NCBI RefSeq assembly: GCF_012849375.1
Contig: NZ_CP051684.1
Location: forward strand, 2,294,001 to 2,358,000
Reading direction: 5' to 3'
Length of the DNA stretch: 64,000 bases
Source of the DNA: Duganella dendranthematis
GTDB lineage: Bacteria > Pseudomonadota > Gammaproteobacteria > Burkholderiales > Burkholderiaceae_D
Part shown: positions 20,111 to 29,113 of the stretch, piece by piece
Layout: the number at the start of each line of letters is the position of its first letter
How positions within the stretch are numbered: position 1 is the first letter of the stretch
Position numbers and translations under genes: made by a program
The notes under the pieces: generated by a model
The model's input: the letters and a program-made list of their open reading frames with translations, nothing else
What the model was told of the DNA's origin: nothing
Databases searched by the model: none

Positions 20111-20350
20111 ATGTACCTGCTGACGTATTTGCTGATCCTGTTGTCCTACCCGCTGCTGTTTCTGATGATCACACCGTTCATCCTGGGTCCTGTGACGATC
20201 TACCTCGGCTTCCGCGCCTGGCGCAACAAGCTGCGCAGCCAACCCGGCGTCAGCGGCCTTGGCAAACTCTGGGCGGCCAACGCCATGCTGATCGCCACCG
20301 CCTCGATGATTTTCCAGATTTACATCATCAACACCCAGTATCGCGCCTAG
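20111..20350 (+). CDS. Small two-helix membrane protein
   Basis: A 79-residue protein with two hydrophobic segments (about 3-35 and 55-75) separated by a basic loop, RAWRNKLRSQ. The family was not recognised. It lies on the opposite strand between murQ and the AmpG-like gene, inside an otherwise one-way cluster. It starts 43 bp from the divergent ampG-like start and ends 11 bp before the convergent murQ stop. No clear ribosome site precedes ATG 20111. The composition looks like a real membrane protein rather than an antisense shadow, since neither strand here is otherwise coding. Confidence 0.6.
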   Translation: MYLLTYLLILLSYPLLFLMITPFILGPVTIYLGFRAWRNKLRSQPGVSGLGKLWAANAMLIATASMIFQIYIINTQYRA

Positions 20351-20361
20351 TCCGCTGATTT

Positions 20362-21240
20362 TTAGTCTAGGGCAGTGCGGAGGTTGCCGTCGGTGGCGTC
20401 CAGCAGGGCTTGCGCCTGGTCGGCGGGGAGGTGCTTCAGCAGGACGACGATGGCGGTTTTGACGTGGAAGTGGCTTTGTTCCAGCGCTGCGCGCGCGGCG
20501 GCTTCGGTGGCGCCGGTGGCGTGCATGGTCAGGTGGATGGCGCGCTCGACCAGCTTGACGTTGGTCGGATGCAGGTCGACCATCAGGTTGCCGTAAACTT
20601 TATGCAGCCGCACCATCAGCGCGCTCGATAGCGTGTTCAGCAGGATCTTTTGCGCCGTGCCGGCTTTGAGCCGGGTGCTGCCGGAGATGACTTCCGGGCC
20701 GGTGTCCAGGCAAATACCGATGTCGGCGCCGCTCAGCAGCGGCGTGCCGGGATTGTTGGCGATGCCGACCGTGAGCGCTCCCACCATGCGCGCCGCCTGC
20801 AACGCGCCGAGCACGTACGGCGTGGTGCCGGACGCGGCCACCAGCAAAATCACATCGTTGTAGTTGGGATAGAGCAGGCGCAGGTCGGACGCGCCCTTGT
20901 TGCGGTCATCTTCCGCCCCTTCCACAGCCTGGAACATCGCACCCAGGCCGCCGGCCAGCAATGCCACCGCCCGATCCGGCGGCCAGGAAAAGGTCGGCGA
21001 CAGCTCGACGCTGTCCAGAATCCCCAGCCGCCCCGAGGTGCCGGCGCCGACATACACCAGCCGGCCGCCGGCCGCCACGCGCGGCGTCATCGCCGTCACC
21101 GCCGCGCAGATGCTGGCCGAGGCCGCCTTCACGGCCTGCGCCGCCAGCGCCTGGTCGTCGACCAATGCATCGACCAGGGCCTCCACCGGGTAGAGGTCCA
21201 ACTGGGGATGCTGCGTACTCGGCGTCTCGGTCTTGAGCAT
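20362..21240 (-). CDS. murQ: N-acetylmuramic acid 6-phosphate etherase
   Basis: A 292-residue SIS-domain lyase that converts MurNAc-6-phosphate to GlcNAc-6-phosphate and D-lactate in the cytosol. It has the family motifs VYVGAGTSGRLGILDSVELSPTF and VEGAEDD (both with catalytic Glu positions) and VAASGTTPYVLGAL. The C-terminal helical part includes NLMVDLHPTNVKL. It follows the GntR regulator gene by 5 bp. Together with the BadF-type kinase it forms a MurNAc salvage route that does not need AnmK. Confidence 0.95.
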   Translation of the reverse strand: MLKTETPSTQHPQLDLYPVEALVDALVDDQALAAQAVKAASASICAAVTAMTPRVAAGGRLVYVGAGTSGRLGILDSVELSPTFSWPPDRAVALLAGGLGAMFQAVEGAEDDRNKGASDLRLLYPNYNDVILLVAASGTTPYVLGALQAARMVGALTVGIANNPGTPLLSGADIGICLDTGPEVISGSTRLKAGTAQKILLNTLSSALMVRLHKVYGNLMVDLHPTNVKLVERAIHLTMHATGATEAAARAALEQSHFHVKTAIVVLLKHLPADQAQALLDATDGNLRTALD

Positions 21241-21245
21241 GGGGT

Positions 21246-21986
21246 TTAAGTAGCGCGGCGCATCTCCGCGACGAAATCGTAGTGGTCGCTATGGCAATAC
21301 GAATGGGTCAGTTCCATCGCCTCGCCGGTTTCCAGATAGGCTATCCGGGTGATGTACAGCAGCGCCTGGCCTTCGGGCACGCCGAGCTGCGCCGCCAGAT
21401 CGGCCGACGCATTCATCGCGCGGATGTGCTGCAACGCCCGCGCCGGCGATTTGTTAATGCTGTCCAGATACTGGTACAGCGAGTTGCCGACCGCGTTCGG
21501 GTCGTTCAGCACCGTTTGCGGCAACACCGACACCTCGTACGCCATGACCACGTCATCGGCCAGCCGCAACCGCTCCAGCCGCGCCACCTTGGAATACGGC
21601 GACAGCCCCAGGCTCAGCTGTTCTTCCGGCGTCGGCGCCACGATGGCGCGCTTGAGCCAGCGCGAACCGGGAATGTGGCCGCGCTGCTGCAACTGTTCCG
21701 AAAAACTGGTGAGGTTGGACAGCGGCTGCTCGATGCGCGGCGCAATATAATTGCCAGAACCGCGGCGACGCACTACCAGTCCCTGGTCCACCAACTGGTC
21801 GATGGCCTTGCGCGCGGTGACCCGCGAAACGTTTAACAGTTCCGACAAAGTGCGTTCCGACGGTAGCGCCTGATCCACCTGGTAGCGGCCATTGAGCACA
21901 TCGTCGCTCAATTTACGGGCAATTTGCATGTACAACGGCGAACTGTCGTTGGCATCCGCCTTGAATTCAAAACTGGTCTGGCTCAT
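21246..21986 (-). CDS. GntR/HutC-family regulator (UTRA domain)
   Basis: A 246-residue repressor-type protein. It has an N-terminal GntR winged helix (PLYMQIARKLSDDVLNGRY, then LPSERTLSELLNVSRVTARKA) and a C-terminal UTRA ligand-binding domain ending HSYCHSDHYDF. HutC/NagR-like members bind GlcNAc-6-phosphate or related sugars. As the first gene before murQ (5 bp apart) it most likely controls the salvage cluster, with an amino-sugar phosphate as inducer. Repeats upstream of its start are candidate operators. Confidence 0.92.
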   Translation of the reverse strand: MSQTSFEFKADANDSSPLYMQIARKLSDDVLNGRYQVDQALPSERTLSELLNVSRVTARKAIDQLVDQGLVVRRRGSGNYIAPRIEQPLSNLTSFSEQLQQRGHIPGSRWLKRAIVAPTPEEQLSLGLSPYSKVARLERLRLADDVVMAYEVSVLPQTVLNDPNAVGNSLYQYLDSINKSPARALQHIRAMNASADLAAQLGVPEGQALLYITRIAYLETGEAMELTHSYCHSDHYDFVAEMRRAT

Positions 21987-22002
21987 TCAATTCTCCTCAC
22001 TC

Positions 22003-22080
22003 CGCTAGTGTAATAGCGATGCGGAAAACGGTGTGCGTCGCGTGCGGTGTGAAGCAACAATATTTCTACAACTAGCGTAA
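22003..22080. promoter_or_regulatory. Candidate GntR operator region
   Basis: CGCTAGTGTAATAGCG (22003-22018) is a dyad with 5-bp arms, and its segment CTAGTGTAA recurs as CTAGCGTAA at 22072-22080. Both copies lie between the gntR start and the divergent YchJ-like gene, where an autoregulatory operator is expected. Support is by position and repetition only. Confidence 0.35.
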
Positions 22081-22155
22081 CGCCGGACCCGGCGGATTGC
22101 GCCTATTTGGCGGATAATGCGGGGTTTGCACCACCAGCCCAGACTGTTTCCGACC

Positions 22156-22593
22156 ATGTCCAAGAAGTCCACCGCGCCTGCCGGCTGCCCCTGCGGCGGC
22201 CCGTCGCTCGCCACCTGCTGCGGCCCGTACATCGCCGGGACCGCCATCGCGCCCAGCGCCGAGGCCCTGATGCGCTCGCGCTATACCGCCTACGGCCAAC
22301 GCAACGAGCCCTACCTGCTGGCCACCTGGCACGCCAGCACCCGTCCAACCGAGCCCATCATGAGCGACGAGGAAAAGGTGCAATGGCTGGGACTTGAGGT
22401 AAAATCTGCTTTACGTTTACGTCAACGTAAAGCAGATGAAGCCGACCTGACCCAGGATACGGTGGAATTCGTCGCCCGGTTCAAGATCAATGGCCGGGCC
22501 CAGCGCCTGCACGAGATCAGCAACTTTGTACGCGAACCGGCAGAAGGAGGAGACCTGCGCTGGTTTTACGTTGACGGTAGTTTTCCAGAATAG
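22156..22593 (+). CDS. YchJ family protein (UPF0225)
   Basis: A 145-residue YchJ-like protein with the N-terminal zinc-type cysteine cluster CPCGGPSLATCCGPYI, the motif ALMRSRYTAY and the C-terminal EFVARFKINGRAQRLHEISNFV ending WFYVDGSF. The biochemical role is unknown. ATG 22156 begins the conserved part. The segment around residues 84-94 (KSALRLRQRKAD) is encoded by a 14-bp perfect inverted repeat and looks like a lineage-specific insertion between conserved blocks. The mccB gene follows 18 bp later on the same strand. Confidence 0.85.
   Translation: MSKKSTAPAGCPCGGPSLATCCGPYIAGTAIAPSAEALMRSRYTAYGQRNEPYLLATWHASTRPTEPIMSDEEKVQWLGLEVKSALRLRQRKADEADLTQDTVEFVARFKINGRAQRLHEISNFVREPAEGGDLRWFYVDGSFPE
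22404..22437. repeat. 14-bp perfect inverted repeat inside a coding region
   Basis: The arms ATCTGCTTTACGTT (22404-22417) and AACGTAAAGCAGAT (22424-22437) match perfectly around a 6-base loop, TACGTC. The AT-rich hairpin lies in frame within the YchJ-like gene and stands out from the GC-rich surroundings. Confidence 0.85.
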
Positions 22594-22611
22594 ACAGACA
22601 AAGGAAAAGCC

Positions 22612-24219
22612 ATGCCGCACATCGAAAGCAAGCTCAACCCTCGTAGCGAGGATTTCAAGGCCAACGCCGCCGCCATGCAGGCCGTCGTCGACGATTTGCG
22701 CGACAAGGTCGCCAAAATCGCCCTCGGCGGCGGCGAAGCGGCCTCGGCCAAGCACGTCGCCCGTGGCAAGCTGCTGCCGCGCGACCGCGTGCAGATGCTG
22801 CTCGATCCCGGCACGCCTTTCCTCGAACTGTCGCAGATGGCGGCTTACGCCATGTATGACGATGCCGCGCCGTCGGCCGGCATCATCACCGGCATCGGCC
22901 GCGTGGCCGGCCAGGAATGCGTGATCGTCTGTAACGACGCCACCGTCAAGGGCGGCACCTACTACCCGATGACGGTCAAGAAGCACCTGCGCGCACAGGA
23001 AATCGCCGACCAGAACAACCTGCCGTGCATCTACCTGGTGGACTCCGGCGGCGCCAATCTGCCGAACCAGGACGATGTCTTCCCGGACCGCGACCACTTC
23101 GGCCGCATCTTCTACAACCAGGCCAACCTGTCGGCCAAGGGCATCCCGCAGATCGCGGTGGTGATGGGTTCCTGCACCGCCGGCGGCGCCTATGTGCCGG
23201 CGATGAGCGACGAATCCATCATCGTCAAGGAACAGGGCACCATCTTCCTCGGCGGCCCGCCGCTGGTGAAGGCCGCCACCGGCGAAGTGGTGACGGCGGA
23301 AGACCTGGGCGGCGGCGACGTGCACACGCGCTTGTCCGGCGTGGCCGACCACCTGGCGCAGAACGATTTGCACGCGCTGTCGCTGGCGCGCACCATCGTC
23401 TCCAATCTGAACCGCACCAAGCCGCAGCAGGGCGCGTTGCGCGAGGCCGTGGAACCGGCGTACCCCGCCTCCGAACTGTATGGCGTGATCCCGGTCGATA
23501 CCCGCAAGCCGTTCGACGTGCGCGAAGTGATCGCCCGCATCGTCGACGGTAGCGAATTCGATGAATTCAAGGCGCGCTACGGCACCACGCTGGTGTGCGG
23601 CTTCGCCCACATCTTCGGCATGAAGGTCGGCATCATCGCCAACAACGGCATCCTGTTCTCGGAATCGGCGCTGAAAGGCGCGCACTTCATCGAACTGTGC
23701 GCACAGCGCAAGATCCCGCTGGTATTCCTGCAAAATATCACCGGCTTCATGGTCGGCCGCAAGTACGAAAACGAAGGCATCGCCCGCAACGGCGCCAAGA
23801 TGGTGACGGCGGTGGCGACGGCCGCAGTGCCCAAGTTTACCGTCATCATCGGCGGCAGCTTCGGCGCCGGCAATTACGGCATGTGCGGCCGCGCCTTCTC
23901 GCCGCGCTTCATGTGGATGTGGCCTAACGCGCGCATTTCGGTGATGGGCGGCGACCAGGCGGCGTCCGTGCTGGCCACCGTGAAGCGCGACGGCATCGAA
24001 GGCAAGGGCGGCGCGTGGTCGGCGGAAGAGGAAGCTGCCTTCAAGCAGCCGATCAAGGAACAATACGAACATCAGGGCCACCCGTACTACGCCACCGCGC
24101 GCCTGTGGGACGATGGCGTGATCGATCCCGCCGATACGCGCATGGTGCTGGGCCTCGGCCTGTCCGCCGCGATGAACGCGGAAATTGAAGACACCAAATT
24201 CGGTGTCTTCCGGATGTGA
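22612..24219 (+). CDS. mccB: Methylcrotonoyl-CoA carboxylase, carboxyltransferase subunit
   Basis: A 535-residue carboxyltransferase (beta) subunit of a biotin-dependent acyl-CoA carboxylase. It has the N-terminal [24 protein letters not shown], the acyl-CoA pocket region [16 protein letters not shown] and the C-terminal oxyanion region [20 protein letters not shown]. Length and these motifs match MccB (LiuB) rather than the propionyl-CoA enzyme. It carboxylates 3-methylcrotonyl-CoA in leucine degradation, using the biotinyl alpha subunit encoded at 30235. It starts a plus-strand run with liuC and the bio genes. Confidence 0.93.
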   Translation: MPHIESKLNPRSEDFKANAAAMQAVVDDLRDKVAKIALGGGEAASAKHVARGKLLPRDRVQMLLDPGTPFLELSQMAAYAMYDDAAPSAGIITGIGRVAGQECVIVCNDATVKGGTYYPMTVKKHLRAQEIADQNNLPCIYLVDSGGANLPNQDDVFPDRDHFGRIFYNQANLSAKGIPQIAVVMGSCTAGGAYVPAMSDESIIVKEQGTIFLGGPPLVKAATGEVVTAEDLGGGDVHTRLSGVADHLAQNDLHALSLARTIVSNLNRTKPQQGALREAVEPAYPASELYGVIPVDTRKPFDVREVIARIVDGSEFDEFKARYGTTLVCGFAHIFGMKVGIIANNGILFSESALKGAHFIELCAQRKIPLVFLQNITGFMVGRKYENEGIARNGAKMVTAVATAAVPKFTVIIGGSFGAGNYGMCGRAFSPRFMWMWPNARISVMGGDQAASVLATVKRDGIEGKGGAWSAEEEAAFKQPIKEQYEHQGHPYYATARLWDDGVIDPADTRMVLGLGLSAAMNAEIEDTKFGVFRM

Positions 24220-24221
24220 CC

Positions 24222-24998
24222 ATGATGACATTGCCTGAACAGGTAGTGGCGGTTCCCGCCAACATCGGCGGCGCGCAGATCACGCTGCAAACCACCATCT
24301 ACAAGCCGCCGGGAGCGGGGCCTTTCCCGGTGCTGTTCATGAATCACGGCAAAGACGGCGGCGACGCGCACCTTCAGAAGCGCGCCACCTTCCCGGTCAT
24401 CAGCCAGGAATTCGTCAAGCGCGGCTACGCAGTAGTGATCCCGATGCGCATGGGCTTTGCGGGATCGGGCGGCACTTACATCAACTCGCATTGCGAAGCC
24501 AAGGACAACGGCGAGCAGCAAGCCAACTCGCTGTTCTTCGCCATGCAGTATGTGATGAAGCAGCCATGGGCGGATCAGGACCACGTGATCCTTGCCGGCC
24601 AGTCGCACGGCGGCCTGACGGCGATGGCCGCCGGCAGCCATGAGATCCACGGCGTGCGCGGCATCATCAACTTTGCCGGTGGCGTCAACAGCCGTTCGCA
24701 CTGCGACTGGCAAGCCGCATTGGTGGACGCCTTCAGGCAATGGGGCGCGACCACCAAGGTGCCGAGCATCTGGTTCTACGGCGCCAACGACAAACACTTC
24801 GGCCCGCAGCTGGCGTCCGAGATGTACCAGGCCTATACCGGCGCCGGCGGCAAGGCGCAGCTGGTGGCGTATGGTCCGTTCAAAAAAGACGCGCACGGCA
24901 TGAGCGCCAGCCCGGACGGCGTATCGATCTGGTGGCCGGACACGGAGCGCTTCCTGAAATCCGTCGGCATGCCGACCGAAGTCAAAACCAAGGAATGA
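24222..24998 (+). CDS. Dienelactone hydrolase-like alpha/beta hydrolase
   Basis: About 258 residues with the alpha/beta hydrolase fold: FPVLFMNHGKDGG near the N-terminus, the nucleophile elbow GQSHGG (Ser) and later GANDKHF (Asp) and DAHGM (His). There is no signal peptide, so it is likely cytosolic. It could be a thioesterase or esterase acting beside leucine catabolism, but no substrate can be read from the sequence. ATG 24222 is 2 bp after the mccB stop; GTG 24216 overlapping it is also possible. Its stop overlaps an in-frame upstream ATG of liuC. Confidence 0.8.
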   Translation: MMTLPEQVVAVPANIGGAQITLQTTIYKPPGAGPFPVLFMNHGKDGGDAHLQKRATFPVISQEFVKRGYAVVIPMRMGFAGSGGTYINSHCEAKDNGEQQANSLFFAMQYVMKQPWADQDHVILAGQSHGGLTAMAAGSHEIHGVRGIINFAGGVNSRSHCDWQAALVDAFRQWGATTKVPSIWFYGANDKHFGPQLASEMYQAYTGAGGKAQLVAYGPFKKDAHGMSASPDGVSIWWPDTERFLKSVGMPTEVKTKE

Positions 24999-25000
24999 GC

Positions 25001-25786
25001 ATGGCCTTTGAAACCCTGACCATCACGCGCGAAGACCGCATCGCCACGGTAACGCTAAACCGTCCGAACGTGCGCAATGCCTTCAACGAAACCACCATCG
25101 CCGAAATTAAGCAGGCCTTCAGCGAACTCGGTGAAGATGACGCGCTGCGCGCCATCGTGCTGGCTGCGAACGGCCCAGCCTTCTGCGCCGGCGCGGACCT
25201 GAACTGGATGAAGAAAATGGCGGGCTACACGCACGCCGAAAACCACGCGGATGCGCTGCAGCTGGCGGAAATGCTGCGCACCATTTATCTGTGTCCGAAA
25301 CCGGTGGTGGCCAAGGTGCAGGGCGACTGCTATGCCGGCGGCATGGGCCTGGTGGCCGCATGTGACATCATCGTCGCGGTGGAAGAAGCGAATTTCTGCC
25401 TGAGCGAAGTGAAATTGGGCCTGATTCCGGCGACGATTTCGCCATATGTGATCAAGGCCATGGGCGAGAATGCCGCGCGCCGCTACTTCCTGACCGCCGA
25501 ACGTTTCGGCGCGCGGGAAGCGCTGCGCATCGGCTTCGCCCACGAAGTAGTGAGTACGGAGACGCTCGACGCCAAGGTGACGGAGATCGTCAAGGCGTTG
25601 GTCAACAACAGCCCGAACGCCGTGCAGCAAGCCAAAGTGCTGGTGCGCGACGTGGTTGGGCAACCCGTCAACGATGCGCTGCTGGCCGATACCGCCGAGC
25701 GCATCGCGCAAATCCGCGCCTCCGACCAGGGGCGCGAAGGCGTGGCGTCGTTTCTGGAGAAGCGCAAGCCCGCCTGGTTGAATTAA
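25001..25786 (+). CDS. liuC: Enoyl-CoA hydratase, probable methylglutaconyl-CoA hydratase
   Basis: A 261-residue crotonase-fold enzyme. It has the oxyanion-hole motifs AFCAGADLNWMK and YAGGMGLVAACDIIV, and ANFCLSEVKLGLIPATISPYV, which is characteristic of methylglutaconyl-CoA hydratases. It hydrates 3-methylglutaconyl-CoA to HMG-CoA, the step between MCC and HMG-CoA lyase, both encoded in this run. ATG 25001 has AAGGA six bases upstream; ATG 24995 overlaps the hydrolase stop. Confidence 0.9.
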   Translation: MAFETLTITREDRIATVTLNRPNVRNAFNETTIAEIKQAFSELGEDDALRAIVLAANGPAFCAGADLNWMKKMAGYTHAENHADALQLAEMLRTIYLCPKPVVAKVQGDCYAGGMGLVAACDIIVAVEEANFCLSEVKLGLIPATISPYVIKAMGENAARRYFLTAERFGAREALRIGFAHEVVSTETLDAKVTEIVKALVNNSPNAVQQAKVLVRDVVGQPVNDALLADTAERIAQIRASDQGREGVASFLEKRKPAWLN

Positions 25787-25796
25787 TGGAGCAGTT

Positions 25797-27125
25797 TTGG
25801 ACTTGAATAAACAAAGCGACTGGGTAGCACGCAGCTTGCGCAGCGTATGGCATCCGTGCACCCAGATGCAGCATCACGAAACCATTCCCTTGATCCCGGT
25901 CAGCCGCGGCAAGGGCGCGTGGCTGTACGACCATGAAGGCCGCCGCTACCTGGACGCGATCAGCTCCTGGTGGGTGAACCTGTTCGGTCACGCCAACCCG
26001 CGCATCAACGCCGCGCTGAAAGACCAGCTGGACACGCTGGAACACGCCATGCTGGCCGGCTTCACGCACGAACCGGTGATCGAGCTGTCGGAAAAACTGT
26101 CGGCGCTGACCGGCCATGTGCTGGGCCACAGCTTCTACGCCAGCGATGGCGCCTCCGCCGTGGAAATCGCGCTCAAGATGAGCTTCCACTCGTGGCGCAA
26201 CAATGGCCACGCGGACAAGCAGGAATTCGTCTGCCTCAAGGGCAGCTACCACGGCGAGACCATCGGCGCGCTGGCCGTCACCGACGTCGCACTGTTCAAG
26301 GACGCCTACGGCCCGCTGCTGCGCGCGTCGCAAACCGTGATGTCGCCGGATGCGCGCCAGGCCGCCGACGGTGAAACGGCGCAGGACGTCGCCCGCCGCG
26401 CCGCCGCCGATGTCGAACGCCTGTTCACCGAACGCGCCGACAAGATCGCCGCCATCATCATCGAACCGCTGGTGCAATGCGCCACCGGCATGGCGATGCA
26501 CGATCCACTCTACCTGCAACTGGTGCGCGCGCTGTGCGACCGGCACAACGTCCACCTGATCCTCGACGAAATCGCCGTCGGCTGCGGCCGCACCGGCACC
26601 TTCTTCGCCTGCGAACAGGCGAATGTGTGGCCGGACTTCCTGTGCCTGTCGAAAGGCATCAGCGGCGGCTACCTGCCGTTGTCGCTGGTGATGACGCGTG
26701 ACGAAATCTACCAGGCCTTCTACAGCAACGACGTCACGCGCGGCTTCCTGCACTCGCACTCGTACACCGGCAACCCCCTGGCCTGCCGCGCCGCACTGGC
26801 GACGCTGCAAATCTTCGAGGAAGACGATGTACTGAACACCAACAAGATCAAGGCCGCACGCCTGACCGCCGCGCTGCAACCGCTGGCGCAGCACGAACAG
26901 GTGCGCAACTTCCGCCAGCGCGGCATGATCTGGGCCTTTGACGCCATCGACGCGCCAAAAGACTTCTCGCGCCGCTTCTTCGCCAGCGCCACCGAGCACG
27001 AACTGCTGATGCGTCCCATCGGCGCCACCGTCTACATGATGCCGCCGTATATCCTCAGCGACGAGGAAATCGACGGCCTGGCCGCCAACACGCTGGCCGT
27101 ATTCAACCAGGTCATGGCGGGCTGA
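25797..27125 (+). CDS. bioA: Adenosylmethionine-8-amino-7-oxononanoate aminotransferase
   Basis: A 442-residue class III PLP aminotransferase that makes DAPA from KAPA in biotin synthesis, with S-adenosylmethionine as amino donor. It has the N-terminal VWHPCTQMQ motif diagnostic of BioA, the PLP phosphate site [24 protein letters not shown] (Asp) and the PLP lysine in [11 protein letters not shown]. The TTG start at 25797 has GGAG five bases upstream. It lies 10 bp after liuC and 2 bp before bioF. Confidence 0.95.
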   Translation: MDLNKQSDWVARSLRSVWHPCTQMQHHETIPLIPVSRGKGAWLYDHEGRRYLDAISSWWVNLFGHANPRINAALKDQLDTLEHAMLAGFTHEPVIELSEKLSALTGHVLGHSFYASDGASAVEIALKMSFHSWRNNGHADKQEFVCLKGSYHGETIGALAVTDVALFKDAYGPLLRASQTVMSPDARQAADGETAQDVARRAAADVERLFTERADKIAAIIIEPLVQCATGMAMHDPLYLQLVRALCDRHNVHLILDEIAVGCGRTGTFFACEQANVWPDFLCLSKGISGGYLPLSLVMTRDEIYQAFYSNDVTRGFLHSHSYTGNPLACRAALATLQIFEEDDVLNTNKIKAARLTAALQPLAQHEQVRNFRQRGMIWAFDAIDAPKDFSRRFFASATEHELLMRPIGATVYMMPPYILSDEEIDGLAANTLAVFNQVMAG

Positions 27126-27127
27126 CG

Positions 27128-28318
27128 ATGGAACTGCTGAATCAACTCAAGCAGCAGCTGCAAGGGCTGGACGACCAGCAGCTGTTCCGCAAGCGCCGCA
27201 CGGTCAACTCGCCGTGCGGCCCGCGGGTGCTCGTGGAAGGCCGTGAACTGCTGGCCTTCTGCAGCAACGACTACCTTGGCCTGGCCAACCACCGCAAGAT
27301 CAAGCTCGCGCTGCAGGAAGGCGCGGCGATTTATGGCGTCGGCAGCGGCGCCTCGCACCTGATCAGCGGCCATATCCGCGCCCACGCCATGCTGGAAGAA
27401 CGTCTGGCGCAATTCGTAGGCGACCATCTGGAAGCACCGCGCGCCATCAGCTTCTGCACCGGCTATATGGCCAACCTGGCCGTCATCACCGGCCTGACCG
27501 CTGGCGACAAGCAAGCAGAAATCTTCTCGGAAGAACTGAATCACGCCTCGCTGATCGATGGCGCCCGGCTGTCCCGCGCCAAGACCCACGTCTACCCGCA
27601 CGCCGACCTGGCGGCGCTGGAAGCGCTGCTCAAGGCCAGCAAGGCCGCTACCAAGGTCGTCGTGACGGACAGTGTCTTCAGCATGGACGGCAATCTGGCA
27701 CCGCTTCCGCAGATACTGGCCCTGTGCGAACAGCACGGCGCCTGGCTGGTGGTGGACGACGCCCACGGCTTCGGCGCGCTGGGTGCGCAAGGCCACGGCG
27801 TGCTGGAACATTTCAACCTGCGATCGCCGTACCTGGTGTACATGGGCACTCTCGGCAAGGCGGCCGGCGTCGGTGGCGCCTTCGTCGCCGCGCATGAAAC
27901 GGTGATTGAAACGCTGATCCAGAAAGCCCGCCCCTACATTTTCACCACCGCCACGCCGCCGGCGCTGGCGCATGCGCTGCTGACCAGCCTCGATCTACTG
28001 GAAGGTGACGAAGGCATCACACGGCGCGCCAACCTGCAGGCATTGGTGGCACAATTGGACGATGGCCTGCGCCTGGAGCGCTGGCAGCGCCTGCCCTCGA
28101 AGACTGCGATCCAGCCTATCCTGATCGGCGATAATGCTGAAACCATGCGCGCCGGCGCCGCCCTGTACGAGCAGGGACTGTGGGTGGGGGCGATCCGTCC
28201 GCCGACCGTGGCGCCGGGCACCGCGCGCTTGCGTGTCACCCTCTCGGCCGGGCATACCCGCCAGGAAGTGGCAACCTTAATCACCGCGCTTAATGCATTG
28301 GCATTGGAAAGGACCTGA
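27128..28318 (+). CDS. bioF: 8-amino-7-oxononanoate synthase
   Basis: A 396-residue PLP alpha-oxoamine synthase that condenses pimeloyl-ACP/CoA with alanine to KAPA, upstream of BioA. It has [26 protein letters not shown], the Asp motif [12 protein letters not shown] and the PLP lysine in MGTLGKAAG. Length is normal. It is packed tightly between bioA and bioD. Confidence 0.96.
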   Translation: MELLNQLKQQLQGLDDQQLFRKRRTVNSPCGPRVLVEGRELLAFCSNDYLGLANHRKIKLALQEGAAIYGVGSGASHLISGHIRAHAMLEERLAQFVGDHLEAPRAISFCTGYMANLAVITGLTAGDKQAEIFSEELNHASLIDGARLSRAKTHVYPHADLAALEALLKASKAATKVVVTDSVFSMDGNLAPLPQILALCEQHGAWLVVDDAHGFGALGAQGHGVLEHFNLRSPYLVYMGTLGKAAGVGGAFVAAHETVIETLIQKARPYIFTTATPPALAHALLTSLDLLEGDEGITRRANLQALVAQLDDGLRLERWQRLPSKTAIQPILIGDNAETMRAGAALYEQGLWVGAIRPPTVAPGTARLRVTLSAGHTRQEVATLITALNALALERT

Positions 28319-28319
28319 G

Positions 28320-29096
28320 ATGAGCTTGGACGATCCCGTGTTGGCAGTCGCTCCAAAAACGCAACCGGCAGCGGCGGCCAGCGGCCTGCCGCCGCGCTTT
28401 AACTGCTTCGTCACCGGCACCGATACGGAAATCGGCAAGACGCTGATTTCCTCCGCCATGCTGCACGCGCTGGTGCAAGCCGGCGTGCGCGCCTGCGGCA
28501 TGAAGCCGGTGGCGGCCGGCACGGAACTGGGTGCGGACGGCAAATGGCATAACGACGATTGCGACCAGCTGGCCGCCGCCGGCAATGTCCATCTGCCGCA
28601 GTCGATCACCACGCCCTTCCTGCTGAAGGAACCGGCCGCGCCGCATATCGCCGCCGCGCTGGAAGGCGTCACCATTTCGCCGGTACCGATCCTGGCGGCC
28701 TACGTGGAAATCAACGCCGCCTCGGATGCGGTGGTGGTGGAAGGCGTGGGTGGCTTCATCGTGCCGCTGAACGACGAATTCGACACCGCCGATCTGGCCG
28801 AGCAGCTGGAACTGCCGGTGGTGCTGGTGGTGGGCCTGCGCCTCGGCTGCATCAGCCACGCGCTGCTGACGGTGGAAGCCATCCTGTCGCGCGGCCTGAA
28901 GCTGGCCGGCTGGGTAGCCAATGAAACCCAGTCCGACATGGCCTTCGCCGACGAAAACGTGACCGCACTGGCGCAGCGCATTCCGGCGCCGCTACTGGGC
29001 CGCGTGCCACGCCTGGACCAGCCGACCGCCGAAGCGGCCGCCGGCCATATCGATTTTACGCAGCTGCCGCACTGGCCGCTGCAAACTGCAATTTGA
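28320..29096 (+). CDS. bioD: Dethiobiotin synthetase
   Basis: A 258-residue ATP-dependent carboxylase that closes the ureido ring of DAPA. The P-loop is [12 protein letters not shown] (about residues 28-39), with MKPVAAG and [10 protein letters not shown] following. An N-terminal extension of about 25 residues (Ala/Pro-rich) precedes the usual start. AAAGGA lies seven bases before ATG 28320. The 3' end approaches the bioB start. Confidence 0.95.
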   Translation: MSLDDPVLAVAPKTQPAAAASGLPPRFNCFVTGTDTEIGKTLISSAMLHALVQAGVRACGMKPVAAGTELGADGKWHNDDCDQLAAAGNVHLPQSITTPFLLKEPAAPHIAAALEGVTISPVPILAAYVEINAASDAVVVEGVGGFIVPLNDEFDTADLAEQLELPVVLVVGLRLGCISHALLTVEAILSRGLKLAGWVANETQSDMAFADENVTALAQRIPAPLLGRVPRLDQPTAEAAAGHIDFTQLPHWPLQTAI

Positions 29097-29113
29097 ACGA
29101 AGAAGGAAAACCG

